In this document: positions 1 to 9,949 of the stretch, in pieces
Numbering within the stretch: position 1 is the stretch's first letter
Layout: each line of letters starts with the position of its first letter
From: Chionoecetes opilio
Lineage: Eukaryota > Arthropoda > Malacostraca > Decapoda > Majidae
DNA: 64,000 nucleotides
Direction of reading: 5' to 3'
Assembly (NCBI GenBank): GCA_016584305.1
Contig: JACEEZ010022590.1
Span: 387,056-451,055 of the forward strand
Notes under the pieces: model-generated
The model's database searches: none
Seen by the model: only the letters and a program-made list of their open reading frames with translations
What the model was told of the DNA's origin: nothing
Made by a program: the position numbers and the translations under genes

Positions 1-202
1 ACAAGCCGAATAATAATTTACATTAGGATACGGTACAATTAATCTTAAATTTCGTTCTCTGTAACACTTCCCCCCTCCTCGCCCTCTTAATTCTTATTGA
101 CGTCACTTCCCCATGCGCGGCTAAGGGGAGGTGACGTTACCTTCAGTTTCTTTACCTTGGGTAATTTCTTATAGTGGGTTTCTTTTACCCATGAGGATTC
201 AC

Positions 203-1345
203 GTGAAGGAGGGAGCCGTACCATACGCCATACACACACCGAGGCAGGTTCCCTTCGCTTTCCAGCGTCAAGTTCAGGAGGAACTTGAGTCCATGACACG
301 TCAGGGGATCATCAAGACTGCCGGTGACGACCCTTCAGAGTGGTGTCACCCGCAGTCGTCGTGGCTAAGGATAAAGGCGTGAGAATCACGGTTGACTTGA
401 CGAAGCTCAACTCTCAAGTAGCCCGCTCGACACATCCTGCCCAAACTCCATTCACCGCCGTCCGCAGTGTCAACCCGTCAGCGCGTTTTTTCACCACAGC
501 GGACGCGTTGTGCGGGTACTGGCAGTTGGAACTACACGAGGACGACCAATACCAAACAACCTTTATCACACCATGCGGCCGCTTTCAACACTGCAGAGGT
601 CCCATGGGTTTCTCGGCTACCTGTGACGCTTACTGTCTCCGCGGCAACCTGGCCCTGCAGGGTGTAGATAACTGCGTTAAGGTGGTTGACGACATTCTCC
701 TCTTCGACGACGACTTCCCCACGCATCTCCAACGTATTCACCAGATGCTCACTAGATGTCGCAAGTACGGGATCACATTTAACAAGGACAAGTTTGTGGT
801 CGCCGCGCCTAGTGTGAGCTTCTGCGGGTATAACCTCTCAGCTGAGGGCGTGGCCGCTGACGAGGACAGAGTCAGTGCCATCCGGGACTTCCCGAGACTC
901 TCGCTAACTTGACTGACCTCCGCTCATTCATGGGCCTGGTGAACCAGCTGTCAGAGTTCACCCTAGCCATCGCCGCTGCCGCCCAGCCACTTCGCCCCCT
1001 GATGAGCCCGAAAAGAACGTTTATGTGGACACCTGATCACGACGAGGCCTTCAGTCGTGTCAAGACGGTGCTGCTTCGACCGCCGATTCTCGCTCACTTT
1101 GACCCAGTACTTCCAGTTATTCTTCAAACTGACGCCTCTTGCCTCTACGGGCTTGGTTACGCCATTCTGCAAGACCATGGCTAGGGACGCACATGCCTCG
1201 TTCAGTGTGGCTCAATATTCCTCGCTGACGCCGAGACCCGCTACGCCACCATTGAACTCGGGCCATGTCGAAGTGCAGACCTTACTTAATAAGCCTACAG
1301 AGCTTCACGTTGATGACCGACCACCGACCCCTCTTGTTTCTCTTG
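203..1345 (+). pseudogene. gypsy-like reverse transcriptase / RNase H region, frameshifted
   Basis: Three successive frames carry one homologous protein. The first (to about 350) ends in the usual lead-in Q-EELE-M---GII. The second (about 340-907) carries the RT fingers and palm, including a D-GYWQ-EL block (about 515-535) and the catalytic VVDDILLF block (about 685-705), where family members usually show Y/F-x-DD. The third (909-1184) carries the connection LRSFMGLVNQLS and the start of RNase H (LQTDAS, about 1125-1142). Remnants of RNase H continue to about 1337, where a SINE interrupts it. At least two frameshifts make it non-coding. Confidence 0.8.
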
Positions 1346-1587
1346 TTTGTTTTGTTTAGAGGATAATGCCTCAGAGCCATAGTGATCTACCGCTGCTGCA
1401 TATTAGTGTTGGCCGAAGCCACCACCCCGGGGGGGGGGGGTTACAAACCCCCTACTGGCACCCGGTACCCATTCACTGCTGGGTGGACAGGGGCTAGGGA
1501 TTTAAGAAAGACCACCCATCTATCTTTCGCTCCGCCCGGGGATCGAACCCGGGACTTCGATCCCGATTCGAACCGATTCGATACCTG
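1337..1587 (-). mobile_element. tRNA-derived SINE (family A) inserted in the gypsy RNase H region
   Basis: On the minus strand the right end resembles the 3' half of a tRNA (box-B-like GGTTCGATCCC). The body carries the family-A landmarks: a 'gccaccaccccggg' block, 'acccggtaccca', and 'cactgctgggtggacaggggct'. A run rich in TTTG at the left corresponds to the 3' tail. Gypsy-like coding resumes at GATCCCGATTCTC (1587), which shows the interruption. This copy is diverged and its anticodon arm is not recognisable. Other copies: 29863-30366, 43194-43453 and 61647-61905. Confidence 0.7.
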
Positions 1588-3199
1588 ATCCCGATTCTCA
1601 ACCACTACACCTTGGACGCGGTTGAGAATCCTCGCCTCCAACGCCTCAAGGAGAAGGTCTCGCCCTACCTGTTCACGGCCGTGTGGCGTGCCGGGAAGCA
1701 GCTCTGCATCCCCGATGCCCTGTCACGAGCCCCAGTTAGCCGCCCCACGCCAGAGGACGAGATGGTGTGCGCCGAAGCCGCAGCACACCTCAGGAGCGTC
1801 GTCTCCCTTTACGCCATCAACCAAGATCAAGATCCTTCACACCTCGATCCGTTGCATCGAGACGCCGATAGGACGATACAGGAACTCCGAGCCGCAGCAG
1901 CGACGGACCCGTCGTACACCCGCCTACGGGACTGCGTGACATCAGGATTCCCTCCTAACCGGTACACTCTGCACAGCTCTCTACTCCCCTACTGGAAATT
2001 CCGTGACTGCCTGTACGCAGACGGGGAGCTGGTCCTGTATGGCCAGAGAATTGTGATTCCAGCAGCCCACCGCCGCCGCACCCTTGCTCGGCTGCACGAC
2101 AGTCACCGAGGTGTTGCAGCCACGAAGCGCCGGGCACAGCAGACTGTCTTCTGGCCAGGTATCGATGCTGACATTACCAGCACCGTTCAAGCCTGCGAGC
2201 CATGCCAGATCTTACAGCCCAGTCAGCAACAGGAACCACTACTGTGCGACGACCACCCCTCCAGGCCTTTCGAGTCCGTCTCCGCAGACTTTTTCTCGGT
2301 CGCCGGGAAGTCGTTCCTGGTTATCGCAGAACAGACTCTCCGGGTGGCCATTGGTCGTCCCCTGCGGAATCGATACTACCGCTACGCACACCATACGGCT
2401 CTTCTGCCGGTACTTCCGGGAAGTTGGTGTCCCGCTCCGCCTCAGGACTGACGGCGGGCCCCAATTCACCAGCACTGCCTTCCAGAACTTCATGGAGCGC
2501 TGGGGTATCCACCACGCGGTATCCTCGCCGCATTACCCCCAGTCTAATGGCCACGCTGAGGCGGCCGTCAAGTCAATGAAATACCTCATCCTCAAGACGG
2601 CGCCCTCCGGCAGCATCGACAATGAAGACTTCGACAGGGGTCTCCTGGAGCTCCGCAACACTCCTAACTTCACGGGACGATCCCCTGCAATGACACTGTA
2701 TGGCCATCCACTCCACTCCTGTGTCCCTGCCCATCCTGAGTCCTCAGAGGAGTGGCAGGCCCGCACAGAGGACTGTGATCGCCGAGCTGTCGCCCGCGCT
2801 GAGCAGGTCAAGGCTCAGTACGACCAGCGCGCCCGCCCCCTTCCCAGGCTGTGTATCGGCCAGACCGTCCGTATTCAGGACCTGACATCACACGGCTGGG
2901 ACAAGGTCGGGGTTGTTATGGGCTGCGGCAAGACCAAGGACTACGAGGTGCGTCTTCCTAGTGGGCGTGTCTGGTGGCGAAACCGTCGTTTCCTCCGACC
3001 CGCCCCAACCCCCAGTGATGACCCCCTCCCCCTACATCCCTGTGTTCCCTTTAAGTCACCCTCAGTGGCCCCACGCCGGTCTAAGAGGCTCATGAAAAAA
3101 GAGTCCGCTCGAGACAGCTACGAGCGTGAGGGGGGAAGGAGGTGTGGATGTGTGATTACATACAAGACAGTCACACATACATATTGGCACGCCCCTTAA
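1587..3199 (+). pseudogene. gypsy-like RNase H end, integrase and C-terminal tail, frameshifted
   Basis: The first part finishes the RNase H/tether region (about 1612-1730, with DALSRAP). It then carries an integrase H-x3-H / C-x2-C zinc-binding N-terminus (H at about 2094 and 2106; C at about 2191 and 2200). The DDE core has D in SADFF (about 2283-2297), then after a frameshift near 2330 D in RTDGGPQF (about 2445-2468), and E in SNGHAEAA (about 2540-2563), with the family's roughly 35-residue spacing between the second D and E. A basic tail with a VRLPSGR-WWRNRR block (about 2950-2990) resembles the GPY/F-type C-terminus. Stop at 3197-3199. Confidence 0.8.
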
Positions 3200-3430
3200 T
3201 AAACCGTACATATATTGTTACATAGCAACACTGTACGCGACGCGGCAGCGTTGCACACCGCCCTCCAGGCCTCATGTAACCAGTTGCTACCGTGTGGGCG
3301 GACAGACCACACCAGCTCCTCGCTAGGTGTCCCGACCATCTCTGTTCTCTTTTAATAAACCTACGGAAGCAATGCTCGCTTCTCCCTGGAATAACCTTCC
3401 CACAACCACTCCGGTCACCACTGCACACCG
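3129..3430 (+). promoter_or_regulatory. Polypurine tract and probable 3' LTR of the gypsy-like element
   Basis: A purine run occupies 3129-3142 at the end of the integrase tail, and a TG-starting sequence follows from 3143. That is the usual arrangement at the plus-strand primer and start of a 3' LTR. The coding tail overlaps the LTR start, ending at 3199. Two AATAAA-type signals (about 3199-3204 and 3351-3356) lie inside. The LTR end is uncertain (about 3430) because no 5' LTR is available for comparison. Confidence 0.5.
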
Positions 3431-3822
3431 AGCTATAACTTTAAACTCGCGTCTGCTGGTAATAGTGTTGCCATGCAAGAGTTCAACCTTTCCCTTAGAT
3501 CTGCGCACATCATGTTTTTAACGCCTTAAAAGTGATGTCATAGTACCCGGTGATCTAATGTGATAATTATTCAACTTTACTTATTCAACTCCAACCAGGA
3601 GTACAAAAAAACTCACTACATTCAACAATCCTATATACAACTTGTCTTATTTGCGTATCATACTTGTATATAACTATTTACGAGATCAATGTAATGACAT
3701 GTTTGGTAAAAAGAGTCAACAAGGGTAAATTTGTATCATTATTAATGGTTGAATATTTATAGTCTCCTGTGATGACTTGTATCTAATGTAGCTTCAGATC
3801 TTGTCAGGGGAAGTGGTATCTT
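3431..3822. other. AT-rich intergenic DNA, nothing recognised
   Basis: No convincing open reading frame, splice pattern, inverted ends or RNA gene is seen between the gypsy-like LTR and the (TC)n array. Confidence 0.5.
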
Positions 3823-3887
3823 CTCTCTCTCTCTCTCTCTCCCCTCTCTCTCTCCTCTCTCCTCTCTCTCTCTCCTCTCTCTCTCTC

Positions 3888-3960
<73 letters not shown>
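3823..3960. repeat. (TC)n microsatellite, imperfect
   Basis: TC dinucleotides run for about 137 bp with CCTC interruptions in the left half and a pure run on the right. Open frames across it encode only Ser/Leu repeats and are not genes. Confidence 0.95.
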
Positions 3961-3962
<2 letters not shown>

Positions 3963-4533
3963 CTCACCTTCTCTCCGCTCTATCTCTCTTCTCCTCTCCC
4001 ATCTCTCTCTCTACTCTTTTCTTGCCCATATTGTATCCCAACCTATAACTCAGGCTACATAATCGATCTCACTTATATCCTGTCCACAATCCTATTCACT
4101 GACTGTCAATCTTAGCAGTGATTTATACATCCCAGTCTGCTAGAACTTAGGCGACATTGATTCATGTCCTAAGTCACCTTTGATTTTACTGGAGTGATTT
4201 ACTTGAAAGTACTGAGCCACATAACATATTGACAAATAATGAAGGTGTTATATTTAGGAGCTACACTGTCGGTTTCATGGCTCATGTAATTCCTATTTCT
4301 TATGTTCTTATACATACAACTCAGCGTATTGCACAAAAAGTGGTGATTTTTTGTAAGCTACCTTTCCTGTATTACTTGTTACGATCACCATCCTGCCTTG
4401 GTTTTCGATGACGCAACTGCAGAAAAAAATGACAGTAATGCTTCGTTCCATCCAGTCTCTCCATCTTTTCATCCTTGACTCGTTTTTAATCCAATATCGC
4501 TGCACTAATGTTTAGGCGTCCATCCGATAGTAT
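3961..4533. other. Intergenic DNA, nothing recognised
   Basis: Only short frames of biased composition are present, with no known domain, repeat or element end. Confidence 0.5.
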
Positions 4534-4889
4534 TGTGGTGATTCACACCACACCTGGTTAATCACCTTTCAGTCCACGCCTTGCTGTTAATCTTGTCCTA
4601 GGGATTATCACTTCCATACCTCTTAATGGCTTCACTCAGGTTTCGCCTCCCCTTTTCCATGTCGACATCACCTATGATCTCGCCGACTGCCCATTAAGGG
4701 ATTAGGGGTCAGGTCATCAGGTCGTCAGGTCTTGAGTATCGTGGCCCTTTATAAAGAGGTCTCTTGTAGAGGCAGGGTCACTTAGAGCTGAACCACTGTA
4801 CCACATACAGCTCTGTCCACAGTCTCCAATAAACCAACCAACAAGCCAGGCTGTCTGTTTATCAACCGTGTAGACGACGAGTCACTACA
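4534..4889 (+). mobile_element. Possible solo LTR
   Basis: The segment starts TGTGGTGATTC and ends GAGTCACTACA, which are imperfect inverted termini of the TG...CA type. It contains a TATA-like TTTATAAAG (about 4748) and an AATAAA (about 4828) about 80 bp apart, as expected for LTR promoter and poly(A) signals. Flanks AGTAT and CTATC only loosely resemble a target-site duplication. No internal retroelement coding adjoins it, so a solo LTR fits best; a chance arrangement is possible. Confidence 0.4.
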
Positions 4890-5017
4890 CTATCTTTATA
4901 ACATCGAGTACTTATGTATCGATGACTCATTATATTACCGTACCAAAACCTTTATTATTCCTGCCTTCCTTCCACTCGTATGTACGGAAGAGAGAAACAA
5001 AAAAAACAAAAATCGAA

Positions 5018-5095
5018 ATTCAGATGATGCAACAACTCTAACTTGTAATTCAACTTCTTTCCTACTTTTGTTTACTCGATGTTTGTTTTCCAACT
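5018..5095. repeat. Low-copy repeat shared with 31797-31880
   Basis: A stretch beginning cagatgatgcaacaa and ending gttttccaac recurs with a few changes at about 31797-31880. The element type is unknown. Confidence 0.6.
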
Positions 5096-5097
5096 GA

Positions 5098-5735
5098 TAA
5101 GATAAGATAAGATAAGATGAGATAACTTTATTGTCACATTGAATACATACAACATGAAATTCGTTTTGGCATAAAGCTCACCCGTAAAGTGAAAATAACA
5201 ATTTTTACAATACAAAATTAAGTATATTAATCATACTATTTACAGAGTATCATTCCTAATACCAGATACCTGTCACCACCTATATGCACGCACCACAGTG
5301 ATATAACTATTTACAGACCTAAGTTACTGGGATGCTATATAGTTGTACAGTTTTATACTCTTTGAAATAAAATAATTTTTAAATCTACTTGTGTGTTGCA
5401 TAGGGAGTGCTAATCTCCTGCCTGATCTAAGAAAAGTGTATTGACAGTTCAGTGGGTGATTTACATCATTCATGATCTTATCTACCTGCTTCATTACACT
5501 GCTATTGTATAATTCATCTAGTGGTGCAGTTTTTGCGTGGAGTCTACCCGCGGTCTTTACAATTTTCTTAATTTTATTTTTGTCTTTACATGTTATTTTT
5601 CCATACCATAATGTAATTGAGAAACACAAGATGGATTCTACTACGGACTTATAGAATAGAGACAATATTACTTTATCTACTCGGATGTTTCCCAATCTTG
5701 TTTCCTTTACTTGATCTTTCCACTCCACCTTCACC
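5098..5735 (-). mobile_element. 3' end of a Rex1/CR1-like LINE
   Basis: On the minus strand, about 5327-5733 encodes the C-terminal part of a non-LTR reverse transcriptase. It includes the block YKSVVES, then a Lys-rich stretch, MNDVNHPLN and RSGRRLALP, a pattern I associate with Rex1/Babar-like LINEs of the CR1 group. The frame ends at 5324. The DNA beyond it is a short 3' UTR followed by a (TTATC)n tail at 5098-5125 as read on the minus strand, and a simple-repeat tail of this kind is typical of these LINEs. It is 5'-truncated, and the upstream side joins an oppositely oriented LINE fragment at about 5735. Confidence 0.7.
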
Positions 5736-6003
5736 AAGGCTATATGGGCATGTGGCACGCTACCCTGAAACCAATCCTTCCCATCGGGTTGTATCTGTAA
5801 GAGACAATCCGGCGTGGAGGAGGCCAAGGGGGCGCCTACAAGGCTGGGGCACTTGCTGGGGCAAGTTGATGCTTCTTGTCGAGAGTTGCTTGGTATGGGA
5901 AGAGAGCCTGCATGGGGACTCGCGCCTGGTGACCCCCAGGAGTGGTGTCGTAGGGTGAGCGAGGCGACGCACCCCCCGGTGTATGCCCCCAATGATTGAT
6001 TAA
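5736..6003 (+). mobile_element. 3' end of the RTE-like LINE (same family as 36639-37673)
   Basis: The sequence matches the last quarter of the LINE at 36639-37673 (GHVARYPET, RDNPAWRRPRGR) and ends in the same ATGATTGATT-type tail. It carries frameshifts. A further copy of this 3' end sits at 34163-34370, just upstream of the second SLC7 copy. The A/B duplication therefore begins inside this fragment, at about 5791. Confidence 0.8.
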
Positions 6004-6173
6004 TTGCAACGTCACAGCGACAGCCTTGGTTAAATCTTCTCTTGCGGCGACTCGTTCACAAACAATCTGAACGTCTGCTTGTGTAGTGCGCACTGCGCAT
6101 CCCTCTCGCTCCCTTGCCTCGCTCACTCGCCTGCTCCTTGGCGCTTTATAGTACATAGCAAGAGATTTTAACA

Positions 6174-7158
6174 TTGGAAAATGTTTAAAACTATGATTCC
6201 AACTCGGACGTTGCAAATGAAAACGAAAAAAGCGCTGAGGATGTTAAGGCAAGTGAAGAAAAGGAGGAAAATGCGAGAAATTATACAGAACAGCTAAAAG
6301 GAGCGACAGATGGAGAGGAGGAAGATAGAATGAAGGAAGAGATCAAAGTTACTGAAGGAAGTGAAGTGGAGGAGAGAAACGAAGAGAAAAGCAAAGCAGT
6401 GCCCCTATACCTAATGAAGAGTTATTAACGAAGAACATCCCATCTGAGTCAACATCATCACATCCCAACCCACCGTCGAGACAGAGGAAGAAGAACAGAC
6501 CAAAGAACGAAACAGGAGACAAAGAAACACATGAGAAAGCACACGACGGAAGAAAAGTAAGCGAAGAGAACAAAGAAGACAAAAAAATAATAGATGAACC
6601 AGAGAAGAAGACAAGGAGAAGGAAATCAAATGCTCCTTTACAAAACGAGATAGACGGAACGAAATGCAAGTCAGAGAAAATAAAAGACACCAAAGAAGAC
6701 AATAACACAGAACACATTATAAGAAACAGAGACAACAATATTTACCCAAAGATTGAAGATGAAGGAAAACTGACCACGGACAACAATATGAAGGAGACAG
6801 ACTTAGAGAAGGACATAGAAGACAAAAAAGACACAGAAAACAGCATCAAAAACAGAGACAAAAAGTTACCAAAGAGCGAAGATGAAGGCAAACAAACAGT
6901 GGACAACAATATGAAGGAAAAAGACTTAGAGAATGAGGATGACGTGAGTTCCAAAGTGGGATAACAATAACTGGGTCTTGTGTCAACTGGGTCTTGTCAA
7001 CTGTGTGGGGATAATCGTTGGTAATATCATAGGCACTGGTATCTTTGTGTCGCCCCGAGCCGTGTTGCAGTACTCTGGCTCTGTTGGAATGTCCTTAATA
7101 GTGTGGGTTCTCTCCGGCGTCATGTGTATCGTCGGCGCCTTCTGTTACGCGGAGTTAG
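6174..7158 (+). pseudogene. SLC7-type amino-acid transporter, exon 1, copy A (broken)
   Basis: This aligns along its whole length with the intact exon at 34529-35501. The start codon position reads TTG (6174-6176), codon 5 is TAA, one base is missing near 6398, and a TAA lies at about 6961-6963 just before the first membrane segment. The last part still encodes the transporter's GTGIF motif and TM1-TM2 (about 6990-7158). It ends at a good donor (G|GTGAGC, GT at 7159-7160). No ATG could restore the membrane part within this exon. Either a pseudogene exon or an error-rich consensus. Confidence 0.8.
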
Positions 7159-7371
7159 GTGAGCCCCTTAAGTATCTCTGCTTACCTATACGTGACCGTT
7201 GGTGGTGAACAAAAACATTGCTACTTTTTTGACATGTGATTTTATTATTAGGTGTAGGCTATTTAGTTTTTTTCTCTTTCTTTCTTTCTTTATTTATTTA
7301 TTTATCTTTTTTTTCTATCTTTCTTTCTTTCTTTCTTTCTTGGTATACATTATAACGTCATCCAACACATG

Positions 7372-7375
<4 letters not shown>

Positions 7376-7406
<31 letters not shown>

Positions 7407-7710
7407 CTCTCCCCTCTCTCTCGTTCTCTCTCTCTCTCTCTCTCAGCCCGTCAGGTGCAAGGTAGTAGGACTGAGCTCGCATGTCAGCGTCCTGTGCATT
7501 CGGTCAGGCGGTTCGGGTCCGCCTAGTTCGTGCTGACGTGGCGGCGCTTTGTATAGTCAATAACCTTGTATTGGTACTTGCAAAGTGTCTAGTAGGATGA
7601 AAATCTTATTTATCGTCTCTCTCTCTCTTCTCTATCTCTCTCTCTCTCATTCCTCTCTCTCATCTCTCTCGTTCTCTTCTCGTCTATCTCTCTCTCTCTC
7701 TCTCTCTCTC

Positions 7711-7747
<37 letters not shown>
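7376..7747. repeat. (TC)n microsatellites of SLC7 copy A intron 1, flanking a SINE
   Basis: Two imperfect TC arrays (7376-7443 and 7616-7747) flank the SINE at 7444-7612. Copy B has one long (TC)n array at the equivalent place (35873-36147) without that SINE. Confidence 0.9.
7444..7612 (+). mobile_element. tRNA-derived SINE (family C)
   Basis: It contains a box-B-like GGTTCGGGTCC, the body 'gctgacgtggcggcgctttgtatagtcaata', and the end 'gtacttgcaaagtgtctag' followed by a GATGAAAATCTTAT tail. The same body and tail recur at 42138-42312 (+) and 30456-30600 (-). The (TTATC)-like tail resembles that of the Rex1-like LINE at 5098, a plausible mobilising partner. Confidence 0.65.
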
Positions 7748-7748
<1 letters not shown>

Positions 7749-8079
7749 GATATTAATTATAACGTCATCCAACATATGTGATAAATAATAACCAGCTACA
7801 AATATTTTAATGCACAAAATCCCAGTAATTCATATAAACTTACGTCAAGTTTAATACTATCCTTGTAGGAGATAATAACTTTTAGCACGAATAAATCAAC
7901 TAGATGGGCGAGTTTTGTATTTATAAAGGTATGCTTGATAGTAATGCAATATTCTTAGTTGGTACATGTAAACGTTGATATCAGAATATATCAGATATAT
8001 GTATTTGTCCTTAACACAACTACACACATCACATGGATTTATTCTTCTAATACACACCACTAAATAATCGCCGCCACAG

Positions 8080-8301
8080 GTACGATGATCCCGAAAAGTG
8101 GCGGCAACTACGCTTACCTGTATGAGGCGTATGGCTCCTTTCCGGCCTTTATTTACCTGTTTTTTACGGTAACAATCAACATCCCGGGCGGCAAGGCAGT
8201 AGCGGCTCTCACCTTCGCTAATTATGTGCTGCAGCCTTTCTTCCCCGACGGCCAACCACCCCCAGACTCTGCCTTGCGCCTCATCGGGATAGCATTGATT
8301 G
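8080..8301 (+). CDS. SLC7-type amino-acid transporter, exon 2, copy A (intact)
   Basis: A 222-bp exon between acceptor CACAG (AG 8078-8079) and donor G|GTGAGTAAC (GT 8302-8303). With the exon 1 donor phase it reads E-L-G-T-M-I-P-K-S-G-G, the family's signature after TM2. It continues through TM3 (FPAFIYLFFTVTINIPG) and TM4 (VAALTFANYVLQ) to RLIGIALIG. The family is the light-chain subunit of heteromeric amino-acid exchangers in the plasma membrane. The TM3-TM4 loop reads FFPDGQPPPD; the Cys that links human LAT and b0,+AT light chains to a heavy chain is absent. Flanking exons of this copy are damaged, so expression of a full protein is doubtful. Confidence 0.85.
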
Positions 8302-8700
8302 GTGAGTAACTTTTTTTTTTTACATCACACAGGACTGGCTAAGGTCAAAAACAAAATTAGGTAACAAAAAGCCCGCTAGTTGCAATCCCTATAAAGAAGA
8401 CAGTAAGAAAATAAAGAAAGGTGGGTTGTAACTGTTGAAAGGAACTGTTGTCTTTCTATCTGTCTGTCTCGGTATCAAGTTTAATGTATGTAGTAGACAG
8501 TACCACTTATAATAATACAAGGTAAAAAATACAGCAAGTGGTGTTGTTATAATAGATGGCAATAGGGATAGATAGTAATAAGGATAGCGTTGATTAGTGA
8601 GTGGCTACTGTCTGTCTATCTGTCTGTCTGAGTAGCAAGTTTAATGAACGTAGTAGACAGCACCAATTAGAATCGTGTAAGGGAAAAAAATGCAGCAATT

Positions 8701-9541
8701 CGAGAGAACTGAAACTCGAAAATGCCAGTGGTCGCTGGCAGTTTTAACTCACAAGTTGATAATAAGTTGGTCTACTGGAAAACAAAATATGGGCTTATTT
8801 CACTGCACTTAAAACACAAAAGTATAATACTAAGAACGATTTTCTTCTATATGTATATGGTATAGATTCCTGATTCTGTAAAACATGTATATAACCAAAT
8901 AACCAAGCAGGTTATAGTTGAGGAGGCGATGGAAATGTTACTCTATGATATTATAGTCAATAACGAATGTTTAGAAGTTAACTATACCTAGGCAGTCATA
9001 TTTTCCTGTTATTATTGTGTATCAATTAGATAGAAAGCCTGGAAGTGCAGTGAGTCGACGCGTGAAGTCACAATGTTTTGATTCAATCTTCCCGCTACAA
9101 TGCGCGGCATGCCGCCTCCACAATTATAACCTACTTGGTCACAGCAACAGAACGATTTCGGCAATCTATATTCTTCTTTTTTCCAAAGCATTGCTTATTG
9201 TATTTTGACAAGCGTTTGCCAGACGCAGCAGTACTGTCTTAGAAAACAGTGTGAACATCGCCCGCAATAAAACATGTAAAAAATATATTAAGCTTTGATA
9301 CCTGAGGCGAGTAATTTGCATTAAACTGCTATTATAGTACGTTCCATCGTAATGCATATCATCCATACAATTAGTAGAACAACATAAGAACTATATTTTT
9401 TGGTATTCAGATGCGGTGCATCAATATTTATCGCGAAATTGATTTATGAAAATACGAGTCGCGGAGCCAAAACACAGTAGACCAATCTGTGAGTTAAAAC
9501 TGCCAGCGACCACTGGCATTTATCGAGTTTCAGTTCTCTCG
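8701..9541. mobile_element. 841-bp non-autonomous DNA transposon with about 60-bp TIRs and AATT target duplication
   Basis: The ends start CGAGAGAACTGAAACTCGA and their inverted copies run about 60 bp (8701-8760 and 9482-9541). AATT flanks both sides (8697-8700 and 9542-9545). Copy B of the duplication shows the uninterrupted site at about 38206-38212, with one AATT. No transposase frame is visible inside. Superfamily not assigned; a 4-bp duplication rules out Tc1/mariner (TA) and makes hAT (8 bp) unlikely. Confidence 0.85.
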
Positions 9542-9603
9542 AATTGGTGTATAACTAATCTTTCAATCTGCTCCTCGTCGGGATAGCGTTGATTGGTGAG
9601 TTA

Positions 9604-9949
9604 CTTTTTTACATCTTTGCCTACATCGCCTGTAGGCAGTGACCTCCTGGGGTGGGATGGTAGGCCCTGGAGGTTTACCCGAGGACAGTGATGGTTGGCC
9701 CTCGCCCGTGATGGCGCAGGCAAGATGTTTATTGTGACGCCTGCATGTGATTAGAGGCTCATGCCGCCACCCTGTGTCCTCCGATGCAGACGCAATCGAA
9801 GGTAGAGTTAATGGGCAGCATGTGGGTGTTCTTAGGCCACTCGGCGGTGCAGAAAGATTTTCAGTGGATTTTGGTTCTCATCGAGGATTGAACTCTGGTC
9901 AGCGAAAACGCCACTCGGAGACGCCAACCACTCTGCTACCGCCTCCCCC
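9604..9949 (-). mobile_element. tRNA-derived SINE (family B), SLC7 copy A intron 2
   Basis: Read on the minus strand it begins GGGGGAGGCGGTAGCAGAG (box A) and has a box B like GAGTTCAATCC about 60 bp on, as in a tRNA with a long variable arm (Ser/Leu type). It ends in a poly(A) seen here as T-run. The same insertion is in copy B (41119-41472), so it predates the duplication. Other copies: 53380-53742, and a more diverged one at 30630-30999. Confidence 0.8.

Larger units (their letters stand above)
1..3430 (+). mobile_element. Ty3/gypsy-like LTR retrotransposon, 5'-truncated by the window, inactive
   Basis: The order of coding pieces is reverse transcriptase, RNase H, zinc-binding integrase N-terminus, DDE integrase core and a basic C-terminal tail, followed by a polypurine tract and a probable 3' LTR. 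Integrase after RNase H is the Ty3/gypsy (Metaviridae) order. gag, protease and the 5' LTR are not seen and would lie left of base 1. Reading is broken by frameshifts near 340-360, 900 and 2330, and by a SINE inserted in the RNase H region at about 1337-1587. An old, immobile copy. Confidence 0.85.

Noticed and set aside
3801..4115. 104-codon Ser/Leu frame
   Set aside because: It is a translation of the (TC)n microsatellite with flanks; the same holds for frames at 10967-11450, 35626-36156, 57921-58969 and 63801-64000.
7199..7465. 88-codon membrane-like frame downstream of SLC7 exon 1
   Set aside because: It lies in intron 1 and is built from T-rich and TC-repeat sequence.
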